Source: an uncultured Caulobacteraceae bacterium
GTDB taxonomy: Bacteria; Pseudomonadota; Alphaproteobacteria; Caulobacterales; Caulobacteraceae
DNA: 64,000 nucleotides
Direction of reading: 5' to 3'
NCBI GenBank assembly: GCA_937138625.1
Contig: CAKZPF010000006.1
Span: 310,001 to 374,000, forward strand
The notes beneath the pieces were generated by a model that did not search any database, had not been told where the DNA came from, and saw nothing but the letters and a program-made list of their open reading frames with translations. The position numbers and the translations under genes are program-made. Below are positions 53,299-63,034 of this stretch, in pieces (the stretch's first letter is position 1; the number at the start of each line of letters is the position of its first letter).

Positions 53299-53816
53299 CC
53301 CCGGTGATGCGAAAACCCATTGCCTTCCTCGATCGTGATGGGGTGATCAATATCGACAAGGGCTATGTGCATCGCCCCCAGGATTTTGAACTGGTTGCAG
53401 GAGTGGCAACGGCCATTCAGCGCTTGCGCCAGGCGGGCTATTGGATCGTGGTGGTGACCAACCAATCGGGCATTGGCCGGGGGTTGTATACCGAGGCTGA
53501 CATGCATGCCCTGCACGATCACATGAAGGCGAAATTGATTTCCGATGGGGCGGAAATCGATAAGATCTATCATTGCCCCTACCACCCCCAGGCCACGGTG
53601 GCGCGCTACAAGGCCGATCACCCCGACCGCAAACCCGCGCCAGGCATGTTGTTGCGGGCCTTTCGGGATCTCGATGCCCGACGCGAGGGCAGCTTTCTGG
53701 TAGGGGATAAGGATACGGATCTGCAAGCCGCTGCTGCTGCGGGCATTCCGGGGCATTTGTTCACGGGTGGCGATCTTGCGCCCTTTATAGACCGGCTGTT
53801 AACGGCCAAGGCGTAA
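53295..53816 (+). CDS. gmhB: D-glycero-D-manno-heptose 1,7-bisphosphate phosphatase-like HAD protein
   Basis: HAD-IIIA phosphatase of 173 residues for ADP-heptose (lipopolysaccharide core) synthesis. The catalytic motif FLDRDGVINIDKGYV, motif II VTNQSGIGRG and motif IV VGDKDTDLQAA are all present. The zinc-binding loop normally has four Cys/His ligands; here CPYHP is kept, but the second half reads DHPDRKPAPG with no Cys, so zinc binding is doubtful. ATG 53295 overlaps the queG stop and has a strong GGGGGGA ribosome site. No other heptose genes are in the window. Confidence 0.85.
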   Translation: MTPVMRKPIAFLDRDGVINIDKGYVHRPQDFELVAGVATAIQRLRQAGYWIVVVTNQSGIGRGLYTEADMHALHDHMKAKLISDGAEIDKIYHCPYHPQATVARYKADHPDRKPAPGMLLRAFRDLDARREGSFLVGDKDTDLQAAAAAGIPGHLFTGGDLAPFIDRLLTAKA

Positions 53817-53826
53817 ACTGGTTTCC

Positions 53827-54480
53827 ATGAAACTGTTTCTCGACACCGCATTGATCGAAGACGTGGACGCGGCCTTGGCCACCGGCCTGGTTGAGGGCCT
53901 GACCACCAACCCCAGTTTGATGGCCAAATCCGGGCAGCCGATGATGGCGCAGGTGGCGGCGTTGGCAGCCCGTGTGCCTGGCCCGGTCAGCGCTGAGGTG
54001 GGGGCCTTGAACACCGAGGGCATGATCGCCGAGGGCAAGGCGCTGGCGGCCATTGCCCGCAATGTGGTGGTGAAATTGCCCCTGACCGAGGCGGGCCTGC
54101 AAGCGTGCCAGGCTTTGCGTTATGCCGACATCAAAACCAATGTCACCTTGTGTTTTTCCGCCGCCCAAGCCCTATGTGCCGCCAAGGCACGGGCGACCTA
54201 TGTCTCGCCATTTTTGGGGCGGGTGGATGACAATGGCGGGGATGGTTTGCAAATGCTGCGGGAGATTCGCACGATTTTTGACCGCATGGACACCAGCACA
54301 CAAATCTTGGCGGCTTCGGTACGCACGGTGGATCATGTGGTGGGGGCCGCGGTGGCGGGTGCCGATTGTGTGACCCTGCCGCCGAACATCTTCCATGCCC
54401 TTTATCAGCACCCCCTGACAGACAAGGGACTGGCCGCCTTCACCGCTGACTGGGAAAAGGCGGGGCTCAGCATCCTATAG
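53827..54480 (+). CDS. fsa: Fructose-6-phosphate aldolase / small transaldolase
   Basis: Small transaldolase-family enzyme of 217 residues (TalC/FSA subfamily): MKLFLDTALIEDVDAALATGLVEGLTTNPSLM at the N-terminus, the Schiff-base lysine in NVVVKLPLT, TNVTLCFSAAQALCA and SPFLGRVDD. Members act as transaldolase or fructose-6-phosphate aldolase; the sequence alone does not separate these. It is 10 bases after gmhB on the same strand and convergent with transketolase, an arrangement that keeps pentose-phosphate steps together. Confidence 0.93.
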   Translation: MKLFLDTALIEDVDAALATGLVEGLTTNPSLMAKSGQPMMAQVAALAARVPGPVSAEVGALNTEGMIAEGKALAAIARNVVVKLPLTEAGLQACQALRYADIKTNVTLCFSAAQALCAAKARATYVSPFLGRVDDNGGDGLQMLREIRTIFDRMDTSTQILAASVRTVDHVVGAAVAGADCVTLPPNIFHALYQHPLTDKGLAAFTADWEKAGLSIL

Positions 54481-54502
54481 ACCGGGCTTGGCTTCGACAG
54501 AG

Positions 54503-56494
54503 CTAGGCTTCAACGGGGCCTAGGGCGTGTTCAGCAGCCTGCACAACCGCGTCCGCTGTGATGCCGAATTTCTCATACAACACAGGGGCGGGGGCTGAGG
54601 CCCCAAAGCTGTCCATGCCAATGAACAGGCCGTCGGCACCGATGATGCGGTCCCAACCTATACGCACGGCGGCCTCGATACCGATTTTGATCGGGGCCTC
54701 GCCGATGACGCTGTTCTGATAGGCGGCAGATTGCGCAAAGAAGCGTTCGAAACACGGCAGGGAAACCACACGGGTGGGCACGCCTTGGGCTTCCAGTCGC
54801 TTTTGGGCCTCAACGGCCAAGCTGACTTCTGAACCACTGGCAAACAGGCTGACTTTGGCCGGGCCTGAGGCCTTCACCAGTTCATAGCCGCCTTTGGCAC
54901 ACAGGTTTTCACTGGGTTCTGATAACCGCACCGCCGCCAGTTTCTGGCGTGTCAGGGCCAGAACGCTGGGGGTTTGAGTTTGCTGCAGGGCCACCTGCCA
55001 GCACTCGGCGGTTTCAATGGCGTCCGCTGGGCGGAAAACGTTCAGGTTGGGAATGGCCCGCAGGCTGGCCAGGTGTTCCACCGGTTGGTGGGTGGGGCCA
55101 TCTTCGCCCAAGCCAATGCTGTCGTGGGTCATGACATGAATGACCCGCACGCCCATCAGGGCCGCCAGCCGCAGGGCGGGGCGGGCATAATCGGCGAAGA
55201 CCAAAAAGGTACCCGAATAGGGAATGATGCCGCCGTGCAAGGCCATGCCGTTCATGGCGGCGGCCATGCCATGCTCGCGCACGCCGTAATGCACATAGCG
55301 CCCCGCATAATCTTCGTGTGTGAAGGGCGTCATGGCTTTGGTTTTGGTATTGTTCGACCCGGTCAGGTCCGCCGAGCCGCCCATCAGTTCCGGGATGGCG
55401 GGCACCAGGGCCTCCAGGGTGTCGCCGGAATGCTGGCGGGTGGCCTTGGCGGGGTGGCTGCGGGCGGCCTCGGCGATGTGGGTGCGCAGGGTTTCGAATT
55501 GCTCGTCACTGACGGTGCCGGACATAGCCGCATCAAAATAGGCCTTTTCCGCACTTTGGGCGTGACGGGCTTGCCAAGCCTCGTGGGCCTCTTGGCCGCG
55601 AGTGCCCATGGCGCGCCAGGCCGCCAAGACCTCATCAGGGATCTCGAAGGGAGCATGGGGCCAGTTGAGGGTGTCCCGCGCTCCGGCGATTTCTTCGGCA
55701 CCCAAGGGCGCCCCATGGGTTTTGGCCGTGCCCGCCAGTGTCGGCGCCCCCAGGCCAATGGTGGTTTTGCAGGCGATCAGGGCGGGTTTGTCTTGGTGTT
55801 GCGCCCAGGCAAGGGCGGCGGCGATCTCGTCAGCGTTGTGGCCATCAATGGCTTTGGTGGCCCAGCCCATGGCCTCGAAGCGGCGGCATTGATCACCAGT
55901 TTCCGCCATATGCAGGGGGCCATCAATGGAAATGGCGTTGTCGTCCCACAGAACGCACAGCTTGTTCAGACGCAAATGCCCAGCCAGCGCAATGGCCTCT
56001 TGGCTGATCCCTTCCATCAGACAGCCGTCCCCGGCAATCACCCAGGTGCGGTGATCCACCAGATCATCACCAAAGCGAGCGTTCAAATGACGCTCGGCCA
56101 TGGCCATGCCCACGGCGGTGGCCAAACCTTGGCCCAGCGGGCCGGTGGTGGTTTCCACGCCAACCGTGTGGCCGAACTCGGGGTGGCCTGGGGTTTTCGA
56201 GCCCCATTGGCGAAACTGTTTCAGATCTTCGATGGTCAAACCGCCGGTGCCGGTCAGGTACAACAGGGCGTATTGCAACATCGAGCCATGCCCCGCCGAC
56301 AGCACAAACCGGTCCCGATCCGCCCACGCGGGGGCTGCCGCATCGAATTTCAGGGCGTGTTGGAACAAAACGGTGGCAACATCGGCCATGCCCATGGGCA
56401 TGCCCGGATGGCCGGACTGGGCGGCCTCGACGGCATCCATACTCAGGAAACGGATGGCGTTGGCCAGGTCATCATGACGGACTTCTGTGTTCAT
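54503..56494 (-). CDS. tkt: Transketolase
   Basis: Thiamine-diphosphate enzyme of 663 residues that moves two-carbon units in the pentose phosphate pathway. Typical elements are [21 protein letters not shown], the TPP-binding [13 protein letters not shown] with Asn downstream, [18 protein letters not shown] with the catalytic Glu, and the C-terminal domain with [17 protein letters not shown]. It is on the minus strand, 58 bases after ilvA, and converges on fsa. Confidence 0.97.
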   Translation of the reverse strand: MNTEVRHDDLANAIRFLSMDAVEAAQSGHPGMPMGMADVATVLFQHALKFDAAAPAWADRDRFVLSAGHGSMLQYALLYLTGTGGLTIEDLKQFRQWGSKTPGHPEFGHTVGVETTTGPLGQGLATAVGMAMAERHLNARFGDDLVDHRTWVIAGDGCLMEGISQEAIALAGHLRLNKLCVLWDDNAISIDGPLHMAETGDQCRRFEAMGWATKAIDGHNADEIAAALAWAQHQDKPALIACKTTIGLGAPTLAGTAKTHGAPLGAEEIAGARDTLNWPHAPFEIPDEVLAAWRAMGTRGQEAHEAWQARHAQSAEKAYFDAAMSGTVSDEQFETLRTHIAEAARSHPAKATRQHSGDTLEALVPAIPELMGGSADLTGSNNTKTKAMTPFTHEDYAGRYVHYGVREHGMAAAMNGMALHGGIIPYSGTFLVFADYARPALRLAALMGVRVIHVMTHDSIGLGEDGPTHQPVEHLASLRAIPNLNVFRPADAIETAECWQVALQQTQTPSVLALTRQKLAAVRLSEPSENLCAKGGYELVKASGPAKVSLFASGSEVSLAVEAQKRLEAQGVPTRVVSLPCFERFFAQSAAYQNSVIGEAPIKIGIEAAVRIGWDRIIGADGLFIGMDSFGASAPAPVLYEKFGITADAVVQAAEHALGPVEA

Positions 56495-56552
56495 GCCCCG
56501 CTTTTACTGAAACCCACAAGAAGCGCAAGGGATGATTCGCCCCTCATCGGCC

Positions 56553-57773
56553 TTAGGTGCGGTTTTGAAAGCCCGCGGCCAGCAGCGCGTTCAGGATCTC
56601 TTGGCTGTGTTCAGGGCCACGGGTCTCGATGCTGAATTCGTACTCGACACATTTCACGGGCAGGTCGAGCTCCAGCCGGTCATGGACAACATGTTGGATG
56701 TTGCCGCCCATCTCGCCAATGATGCCCGTGATTTTGGCCAGCACACCGGGGCGATCTTCGCCTGAAATGCGGAACACGGCCAGGCGACCATCCCGCTCCA
56801 TCCCACGCATCAAAACTTCGGATAGGATGCGGGTATCGATGTTGCCCCCGCACAAAATCAGACCAATTTTTCGCCCCTTAAAGCGTTCAGGGGCTTTCAG
56901 CATGGCGGCAAGTGGCGTGGCGCCGGCGCCCTCGGCGACCGTGCGCTCGTAGTTGGCATAGTGGCATATGGCCTGTTCGATAAAGCCTTCTTCAACCTCA
57001 ATGATCTCATCTATCAAATGCCCAGCCAACTTCAGGGGCAGTTGCCCCACGGCCTTGACGGCAATGCCCTCGGCGAGGGTTGCCCCGCCACAGGGTGCAT
57101 CAATGCCGGCGCGCGCCGCCTTGAACGACGGGTACAAGGCGGCCTCGACGCCGGTGATGCGGATATCAGGGGTGATGGCCTTGGCGGCAATGGCGTTGCC
57201 AGAAATCAGTCCACCACCGCCAATGGGAATGATCAGATCATCGAGATCCGGGTGCTCCTCGAGCATCTCAAGGGCGACAGTGCCTTGCCCCGCCATCACC
57301 GTCAGCTGATCGAAGGGGTGCAAAAACACCAGATTATCAGCCTGCTGGATTTCCATGGCTTTTTGTTTGGCGGCGTCCACGGTTTCGCCATGCAACACCA
57401 CGCGGGCGCCATAGCTGCGGGTTTGTTCAACCTTCACGATGGGGGCGTGCACAGGCATGACAATGGTGGCGGGAATGCCCAGGCGCATGGCGTGATAGGC
57501 AACCCCTTGGGCATGATTGCCCGCCGACATGGCGATGACACCACGAGCTTTTTCCGCGTCACTGAGCTGGCAGAGGGTGTTATAAGCACCGCGCTCTTTG
57601 AACGACGAGGTATATTGCAGGTTTTCATACTTCACCCAGACCTCGGCCTCGGTCAGGCGGGTCAGGTGGGGGGCGTAGCGCATGGGTGTGCGCACGACAT
57701 GGCCCTGGATCCGGTCGTGGGCGGCGCGAATATCCGCAAGCGTAAGGGTCTCGTCTTTGGTCATCACAGTCAT
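56553..57773 (-). CDS. ilvA: Threonine ammonia-lyase with C-terminal ACT domain
   Basis: PLP-dependent deaminase making 2-oxobutyrate from threonine, the first step to isoleucine. About 406 residues. The PLP lysine is in YTSSFKERGAYN and the phosphate-binding loop is IGGGGLISG. A single ACT domain ends the protein (about 330-406, LAVFRISGEDRPGVLAKITGII), the form with one ACT domain. ATG 57773 is chosen; ATG 57764 is also possible, and the longer frame to 57806 lacks support. It is followed by tkt. Confidence 0.92.
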   Translation of the reverse strand: MTVMTKDETLTLADIRAAHDRIQGHVVRTPMRYAPHLTRLTEAEVWVKYENLQYTSSFKERGAYNTLCQLSDAEKARGVIAMSAGNHAQGVAYHAMRLGIPATIVMPVHAPIVKVEQTRSYGARVVLHGETVDAAKQKAMEIQQADNLVFLHPFDQLTVMAGQGTVALEMLEEHPDLDDLIIPIGGGGLISGNAIAAKAITPDIRITGVEAALYPSFKAARAGIDAPCGGATLAEGIAVKAVGQLPLKLAGHLIDEIIEVEEGFIEQAICHYANYERTVAEGAGATPLAAMLKAPERFKGRKIGLILCGGNIDTRILSEVLMRGMERDGRLAVFRISGEDRPGVLAKITGIIGEMGGNIQHVVHDRLELDLPVKCVEYEFSIETRGPEHSQEILNALLAAGFQNRT

Positions 57774-57837
57774 GGGGCCGGAGAGTAGGCGGGCCTTTGA
57801 AAACAATCAATAGACTTGTGAGCCAGCAGACCCGAGC

Positions 57838-58914
57838 TTAACCATAGAGGCCGCGATAAACATCCAAACGCCGCATGGCCTTGCCGGGCAGGTGGCTGAA
57901 GCGTCCCCAGTCTTTCGACTCGGCCAAGTCCCGCACCCCATAAAAGGCTTGGCGGGACCAGGCCATGGGCCCATGGCCGGTGATACAGCCGTGAGCAATG
58001 GCATTGCCGCCATTGCAGATTTCTTTTTTGAACCGATAATCGCCCGAGCCAAAATCCAACAACCGGTAGGGCGTGTCTTCGAGCTTTTCAATCATCAAGC
58101 AGACCTTGGCCAAGCCGGGGGAGTGCTGGGCGTAATCACGATTGAAGCCCAAAAGCCAGCCGTGCATCACACTGGCCGAGCACAGATTGAAACTGGCCGC
58201 CGCTAGCCCATCGCCGATGTGCAAGGTGGTGACCACGGCGTGCATATGGGGACTGTCGGAGGCCAGGGCCCGTTCAAAGACCTCCATCACCCATTTGTGG
58301 GCAAAAATATCAACGGTGTTGGTGGCTTGGTGCTGGGCTTGTTTCCAATCGATCAGAGTCTGAAAATCATCATGATTGCGGGAGACCGGATTGATCACCA
58401 CAGCGCCCACATCGCGCTCGGCCTTGCGAATTTTCTTTTGTGTGCGCTGAAAAAATTTAGAGCCAGAGGCCTTTTTGTCCTCGAGATAGGCCTGAAAACC
58501 ACCGGACAGATCCACCGAATGGGAGATGTCGTGCCCATGAAAGTAAGGGGCGAAACTCGTTTGCTTGGTGATCCAGTGAATAAAATCAAGACGCCCCACA
58601 CCCATCGCGCGCAGCATGGCCTTGGGGTCAATCTCCAGATCAGCAGCCCCGATCACACCTTGATAATCACACAAGGGTGCACCCAAAGGCATGGCGGTTA
58701 ATGGCCCCGTGCGGTAGGGCAAAAAGCCCACAATCTCTTGACCATCCTTGATCAGAAGCACTCGGCTGTCCTTGGGACGGACCGCGCCGATCATTTGTGT
58801 GTATTCAGGGGTAAAATAGGGGCCAGCCAGGGCTGGGTCGGCCGCTTGCAGGGCGCGCCAGCGGTCGATCAGGCCGTCGTCCAGCTCGGCGGGGGTGATG
58901 ATCTCAAAGGTCAT
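57838..58914 (-). CDS. CelD/BcsL-type GNAT acetyltransferase
   Basis: About 358 residues of the double-GNAT CelD/FemAB-like type. The first part has a substrate-side domain (ADPALAGPYFTPEYTQMI, LPYRTGPLTAMPLGAPLCDYQG) and the second an acetyl-CoA/FemAB-like fold (SKFFQRTQKKIRKAERDVGAVV, LLDFGSGDYRFKKEI). Such proteins acylate or transfer groups in exopolysaccharide or cellulose pathways and act in the cytoplasm. No polysaccharide operon is adjacent, so the substrate is unknown. ATG 58914 is used; 58932 is alternative. It lies 64 bases upstream of ilvA on the same strand. Confidence 0.8.
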   Translation of the reverse strand: MTFEIITPAELDDGLIDRWRALQAADPALAGPYFTPEYTQMIGAVRPKDSRVLLIKDGQEIVGFLPYRTGPLTAMPLGAPLCDYQGVIGAADLEIDPKAMLRAMGVGRLDFIHWITKQTSFAPYFHGHDISHSVDLSGGFQAYLEDKKASGSKFFQRTQKKIRKAERDVGAVVINPVSRNHDDFQTLIDWKQAQHQATNTVDIFAHKWVMEVFERALASDSPHMHAVVTTLHIGDGLAAASFNLCSASVMHGWLLGFNRDYAQHSPGLAKVCLMIEKLEDTPYRLLDFGSGDYRFKKEICNGGNAIAHGCITGHGPMAWSRQAFYGVRDLAESKDWGRFSHLPGKAMRRLDVYRGLYG

Positions 58915-58965
58915 GCCCGGCAGTATGGCCAAAAGCGGTTAAAGATCCGTGTGATGGTCCATACG

Positions 58966-58991
58966 AAAACGCCCTGCCATATGACAGGGCG
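58966..58991 (-). terminator. Rho-independent terminator after the S9 peptidase gene
   Basis: Arms CGCCCTG (58970-58976) and CAGGGCG (58985-58991) with an 8-base loop. On the minus strand the hairpin is followed by TTTTCG. It lies about 25 bases after the stop of the S9 peptidase at 59017 and before the acetyltransferase start at 58914. Confidence 0.85.
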
Positions 58992-59016
58992 CTTTGCATT
59001 ATATGGGGTGTGCACT

Positions 59017-61041
59017 TTACTCGGCAGTTGGGGGCGCTTCGCTGGGCAGTGGGATGTTGAACACCTTATGGAAGAACATGGTCATGGCTTCGCGTTCTTC
59101 CCAGATGTTTTCCAGCTGACCAAAACCATGGCCTTCGTCGCCCAGCATGTACCAGGTCTCGTTGCCATTGCTGCGAACCTCCGAGACGATTTGCTCGGCC
59201 TCGGACATGGGCACGCGCGGATCATTGGCCCCTTGGATGACAAACAACGGATCTTCGATGTTGTCGGCATTGGTCAAGGGCGAGATGCGATCGAGCCAAT
59301 CCCGCATGGCGGGATTGCGCTCATCGCCGTACTCGACGCGGCGCAGATCACGGCGGTAGCCTTCGGTGTTTTCCAAGAAGGTGACGAAGTGGGAAATGCC
59401 CACATCATCGATGGCGCCCACAATTTTGTCAGGATAGGTGGTGGCCGTCGCCAGGGACATATACCCCCCATAAGAGGTCCCCATCACCGCCACACGGTCG
59501 GCGTCCATGTTGTCTTGGGTGCCAATCCAGGTCAGCAGATCACCGGCGTCCTCGACGGATTTCAGGCGGTTTTCGGCATTGTCCAACGAAACATACGCTT
59601 TGCCATACCCCCGTGAGCCGCGCACGTTGGGGCGAATGACCACCGCGCCCAGTTCATTGACGAAATATTGTGCATTTTTGTCAAAGCCGGGGCGGGCTTG
59701 GCTTTCGGGCCCGCCGTGGTAATGCACAATCACCGGCCGGGGCCCAGGGAATTTTTCAGGATCTGGGGTGTAGACAAAGGCCGGGATCTGATCACCATTT
59801 TTGTTGGGGTAGCGGATCACCTCTGGGGCCGTGAAGGCTTCGGGTGACAGTCCGCCCAGGTCATTTTCCACCCAAAGTGTCAGGTCTTGGCTTGCAAGGT
59901 CCCAGGTATAGGGGGCCACCAGATTTGTGGATTCGTTGAGGTTGAAACCCAGTTGGCTGCCATCGTCATTAAAGGTCAAGCCCGAGATCAAACCCGGCGG
60001 CAGGTTGGGCCCTGGCAACTGATCACCAGTGTTGAGATCCAGGATATAAAGCTTTGAGAGCCCATCTTCATTTTTCACATAGGCGAGCTTGGTGCGGTCA
60101 TCGGAGATGTTCCAGGTTTCCACATCCCACTTATCATCAGCGATCAGCGGGGTGAGCGTATCCGTGGCCAGATCTAAGCGGGCCAAACGGCGGAAATCTG
60201 ACCCCTCGTCAGTGACCAAAATCAGCGATTTGCCATCGCCCGAGAACACCGCACCGCCATAGGCAATGTCATAATCACGGGGGTGGACCTCTTTGACCTC
60301 ACCTGTTTCCAGGTCCAGCATGTGATATTCACTGTTGGTGATGGATTTATAGCGACTCATCAGCATAAAGCGCCCATCGGGGCTGATGTCGCCGCCATAA
60401 TTCGAGCCATCATGGCTGAAGACCTCGCGCCGACTGTCGGGGTCATCAGGGTTCATCATCATGATGGTATAGGTGCTGCTGTTGGGCTGAGAGCGTGTCC
60501 AGATCAACCTTTCCCCATCATCACTGAACCAGGCGCCGCGGTTGCGGGTGCCGGGTTCTGAAAGCTCGATCACCTCGCCATCAGGTTTTTGCAAAAACAG
60601 GCCCGTGAACTCGTTGCCATTGATATCATCGGAAAACAAAAACTCGTCGTCATGCTGGGGCCGCGCATAGGCATTGCCCAGACCTTCGGGGTCTCGGGTC
60701 AGCATGGTGCCGGGCTTGAGGGGGGTATCCGTGCGGTGGACCTGCACGGGGTCCTCGCGGTTGGGGCGGATCGAGTAGTAGATCTCGCCATCCGTATCAA
60801 AATCCAAAAAGCCCGAGCCCCGTGCATCATGATAGGGTTGCCAGCTTTTTTTGATGGCGGCGGGCGCTTCGGGCACATTCTCCATATACAGCTTGGGCGT
60901 TTGCCGGATGAAATCCGGGGCGGCGTCTTTGTTGGTGGTGGCCAGGCGTACCAGGCGGTCATTGACCACGCCTTCAAATTTATCGCTGCGCTCGGCGTGG
61001 GTGGTGTCGGTTTTGGCGTTGATGCCTGTGGTGTGGCCCAT
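59017..61041 (-). CDS. S9-family prolyl oligopeptidase-type peptidase
   Basis: A 674-residue serine peptidase: N-terminal beta-propeller (about 60-400) and C-terminal alpha/beta hydrolase. The catalytic triad is Ser523 in GTSYGGYMS, Asp607 in GANDPRVP and His638 in GDEGHGF. There is no signal peptide, so it probably acts on peptides in the cytoplasm. ATG 61041 has an AAGGGAG ribosome site. It is followed by a terminator and preceded by a peptide-type ABC ATPase gene 76 bases upstream, a plausible uptake-and-digestion pair. Confidence 0.93.
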   Translation of the reverse strand: MGHTTGINAKTDTTHAERSDKFEGVVNDRLVRLATTNKDAAPDFIRQTPKLYMENVPEAPAAIKKSWQPYHDARGSGFLDFDTDGEIYYSIRPNREDPVQVHRTDTPLKPGTMLTRDPEGLGNAYARPQHDDEFLFSDDINGNEFTGLFLQKPDGEVIELSEPGTRNRGAWFSDDGERLIWTRSQPNSSTYTIMMMNPDDPDSRREVFSHDGSNYGGDISPDGRFMLMSRYKSITNSEYHMLDLETGEVKEVHPRDYDIAYGGAVFSGDGKSLILVTDEGSDFRRLARLDLATDTLTPLIADDKWDVETWNISDDRTKLAYVKNEDGLSKLYILDLNTGDQLPGPNLPPGLISGLTFNDDGSQLGFNLNESTNLVAPYTWDLASQDLTLWVENDLGGLSPEAFTAPEVIRYPNKNGDQIPAFVYTPDPEKFPGPRPVIVHYHGGPESQARPGFDKNAQYFVNELGAVVIRPNVRGSRGYGKAYVSLDNAENRLKSVEDAGDLLTWIGTQDNMDADRVAVMGTSYGGYMSLATATTYPDKIVGAIDDVGISHFVTFLENTEGYRRDLRRVEYGDERNPAMRDWLDRISPLTNADNIEDPLFVIQGANDPRVPMSEAEQIVSEVRSNGNETWYMLGDEGHGFGQLENIWEEREAMTMFFHKVFNIPLPSEAPPTAE

Positions 61042-61117
61042 TGGTGTTCTCCCTTATCAGATTGTGGTTTCCACGGTTGTTATGCGTCTTCTGACGCGCA
61101 GGTGTGGCGTGCTGGCC

Positions 61118-62950
61118 TTACAAGACGGGGTCGTGCTCGGCTACGAAATGGCCAGGCTCAACTTCCTCGAGTTTTGGCACATACACCGGCGCAGTTTCAT
61201 CATCACTGAGCTTCGAGGGCAAAAAGCGCAAGGCCGCACGCGGGTTCAGGGGTGAGGGCGGGTCGCCTTCGAGTTTCAAACGCTCACGCGTGCGCTCGAC
61301 AGTGGGGTCGGGAATGGGGGCCGCCGACAACAGCGCCCGAGTGTAGGGGTGGCGCGCGTCCTCGTAAATCGTTTTGCGATCGGCCAGTTCCACAATGCGG
61401 CCCAGATACAAGACCATAATGCGATGAGAAATCTCACGCACCACCGCCAGGTCATGGCTGATGAACATCAAGCTCAGGCCGAACTCTTTTTGCAGCTCGA
61501 TCAACAGGTCCAAAATCTGGGCCTGCACCGTCACATCCAACGCCGAGACGGCCTCGTCGCAGATCACCAATTTCGGTTGTAAAATCATGGCGCGGGCAAT
61601 GCCGACACGTTGGTTTTGCCCGCCCGAGAGCTCGTGGGGGTAGCGATTGATGAGATTGGGATCGAGACCCGATTTTTTCATCATCTCCCGCACCAGAGGC
61701 TCGGTGTCTTTGATTTCAGGTTTGAAGACGCGCAAGGGCTCGGCGATTGAGGAGCCAACGGTCATGCGGGGATCAAGCGAGGCCAAGGGGTCTTGGAAGA
61801 CAATCTGCAGATCCTGACGGGCCTTGCGCAGGCTGTTTTTATCCAGTGCGGTGATGTTGCGGCCAATGACACTGACAGCACCACTGACCCCCTCGGCAGA
61901 CGGCAACAGCCGCAGCACAGCCCGCGATAAGGTGGATTTTCCGCAACCGCTTTCGCCCACCACACCCAGGGTTTCCCCCTGGCGGATTTGGAAACTGACT
62001 CCATCCACGGCCCGCAAGGGCATGGTTTTTGGAAACAGACCGCCACCGGCTTTGACGGGGAAGTGAACCTTGATGTTCTCGGCGTCCACCAGAACAGGGG
62101 CGTCGTCAGGCACGGGATCGAGGGTCACGCGGCCCCCGCGATCGGCGCGATCGAGACGCGGGATGGAATCCAGCAGGTCACGAGTATATTGGGTTTTGGG
62201 TTTGGCGAACAAAGGCTCGACGTCACCGGCTTCGACATATTCGCCGTGGCGCATAACCTGCACCCGGTCACACATCCGCGCCACCACACCCATATCGTGG
62301 GTGATCAGGATGATCGAAGTGCCGGTATCACGTTTCAGCTCGTCCATCAGATCCAGGATCTGGGCCTGCACGGTCACATCGAGGGCCGTGGTGGGCTCGT
62401 CGGCGATCAAGAGCTCGGGCCCACACAGCATCGACATGGCGATCATCACGCGTTGGCGCATCCCGCCTGAGAGCTCGTGCGGGAATTGGTTCAGGCGCCG
62501 TTTGGCTTCGGGGATGCGGGTGCGGTTCAACCAATCCAGGGCGTGTTTGTCCGCCGCCTCGCCACGCAGATCGGTGTGCAGGCGCAACATTTCGCGCATC
62601 TGCTTGCCCACCGTCATATGGGGCGTCAGCGAGGTCAGCGGATCTTGGAAGATCATCGACATCTTCTCGCCGCGAATGGCGTTCAGGGTTTTCGGTTTGA
62701 TGCCCACCAGTTCGGTATCATGAAACTTGATCGAGCCTTCGATGTGACCATTTTTGGCCAGCAAGCCCATGGCCGCCAGGAAGGTCTGGCTTTTGCCCGA
62801 GCCACTTTCACCCACAATGCCCAGGCATTCGCCCTTATCAACCGCAAAGGAAATGCCTTTGACGGCTTCGATCAAGCCATCGTGGGTTTCAAATCGCACC
62901 CAAAGGTTATCGGCACTGAGAACGGGGGTGGAAGACTGAGAATTTGACAT
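61118..62950 (-). CDS. Fused dipeptide/oligopeptide ABC transporter ATPase (two NBDs)
   Basis: About 610 residues holding two complete ATP-binding domains of the DppD/DppF (GsiA-like) type. The first has Walker A GESGSGKSQ, signature LSGGMRQRV and Walker B LLIADEP; the second has GESGCGKST, LSGGQNQRV and LVICDEA. Each has the peptide-importer ATPase C-terminal extension. ATG 62950 has an AGAGG ribosome site. No permease or substrate-binding gene is in the window; the flanking genes are an S9 peptidase and aqpS, so the partners must be encoded elsewhere. Confidence 0.93.
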   Translation of the reverse strand: MSNSQSSTPVLSADNLWVRFETHDGLIEAVKGISFAVDKGECLGIVGESGSGKSQTFLAAMGLLAKNGHIEGSIKFHDTELVGIKPKTLNAIRGEKMSMIFQDPLTSLTPHMTVGKQMREMLRLHTDLRGEAADKHALDWLNRTRIPEAKRRLNQFPHELSGGMRQRVMIAMSMLCGPELLIADEPTTALDVTVQAQILDLMDELKRDTGTSIILITHDMGVVARMCDRVQVMRHGEYVEAGDVEPLFAKPKTQYTRDLLDSIPRLDRADRGGRVTLDPVPDDAPVLVDAENIKVHFPVKAGGGLFPKTMPLRAVDGVSFQIRQGETLGVVGESGCGKSTLSRAVLRLLPSAEGVSGAVSVIGRNITALDKNSLRKARQDLQIVFQDPLASLDPRMTVGSSIAEPLRVFKPEIKDTEPLVREMMKKSGLDPNLINRYPHELSGGQNQRVGIARAMILQPKLVICDEAVSALDVTVQAQILDLLIELQKEFGLSLMFISHDLAVVREISHRIMVLYLGRIVELADRKTIYEDARHPYTRALLSAAPIPDPTVERTRERLKLEGDPPSPLNPRAALRFLPSKLSDDETAPVYVPKLEEVEPGHFVAEHDPVL

Positions 62951-63034
62951 CGGGCCTCTGTGGTCCTGTTGTGGATGATCCTGGGCGCTATGGGATACAA
63001 AGCCCAAGGGGGTACAAAGCCTAAGACCTTAACG

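Noticed and set aside
54974-56635. 553-codon plus-strand frame over tkt
   Set aside because: Antisense shadow of transketolase; low-complexity Gly/His/Gln-rich translation and no ribosome site.
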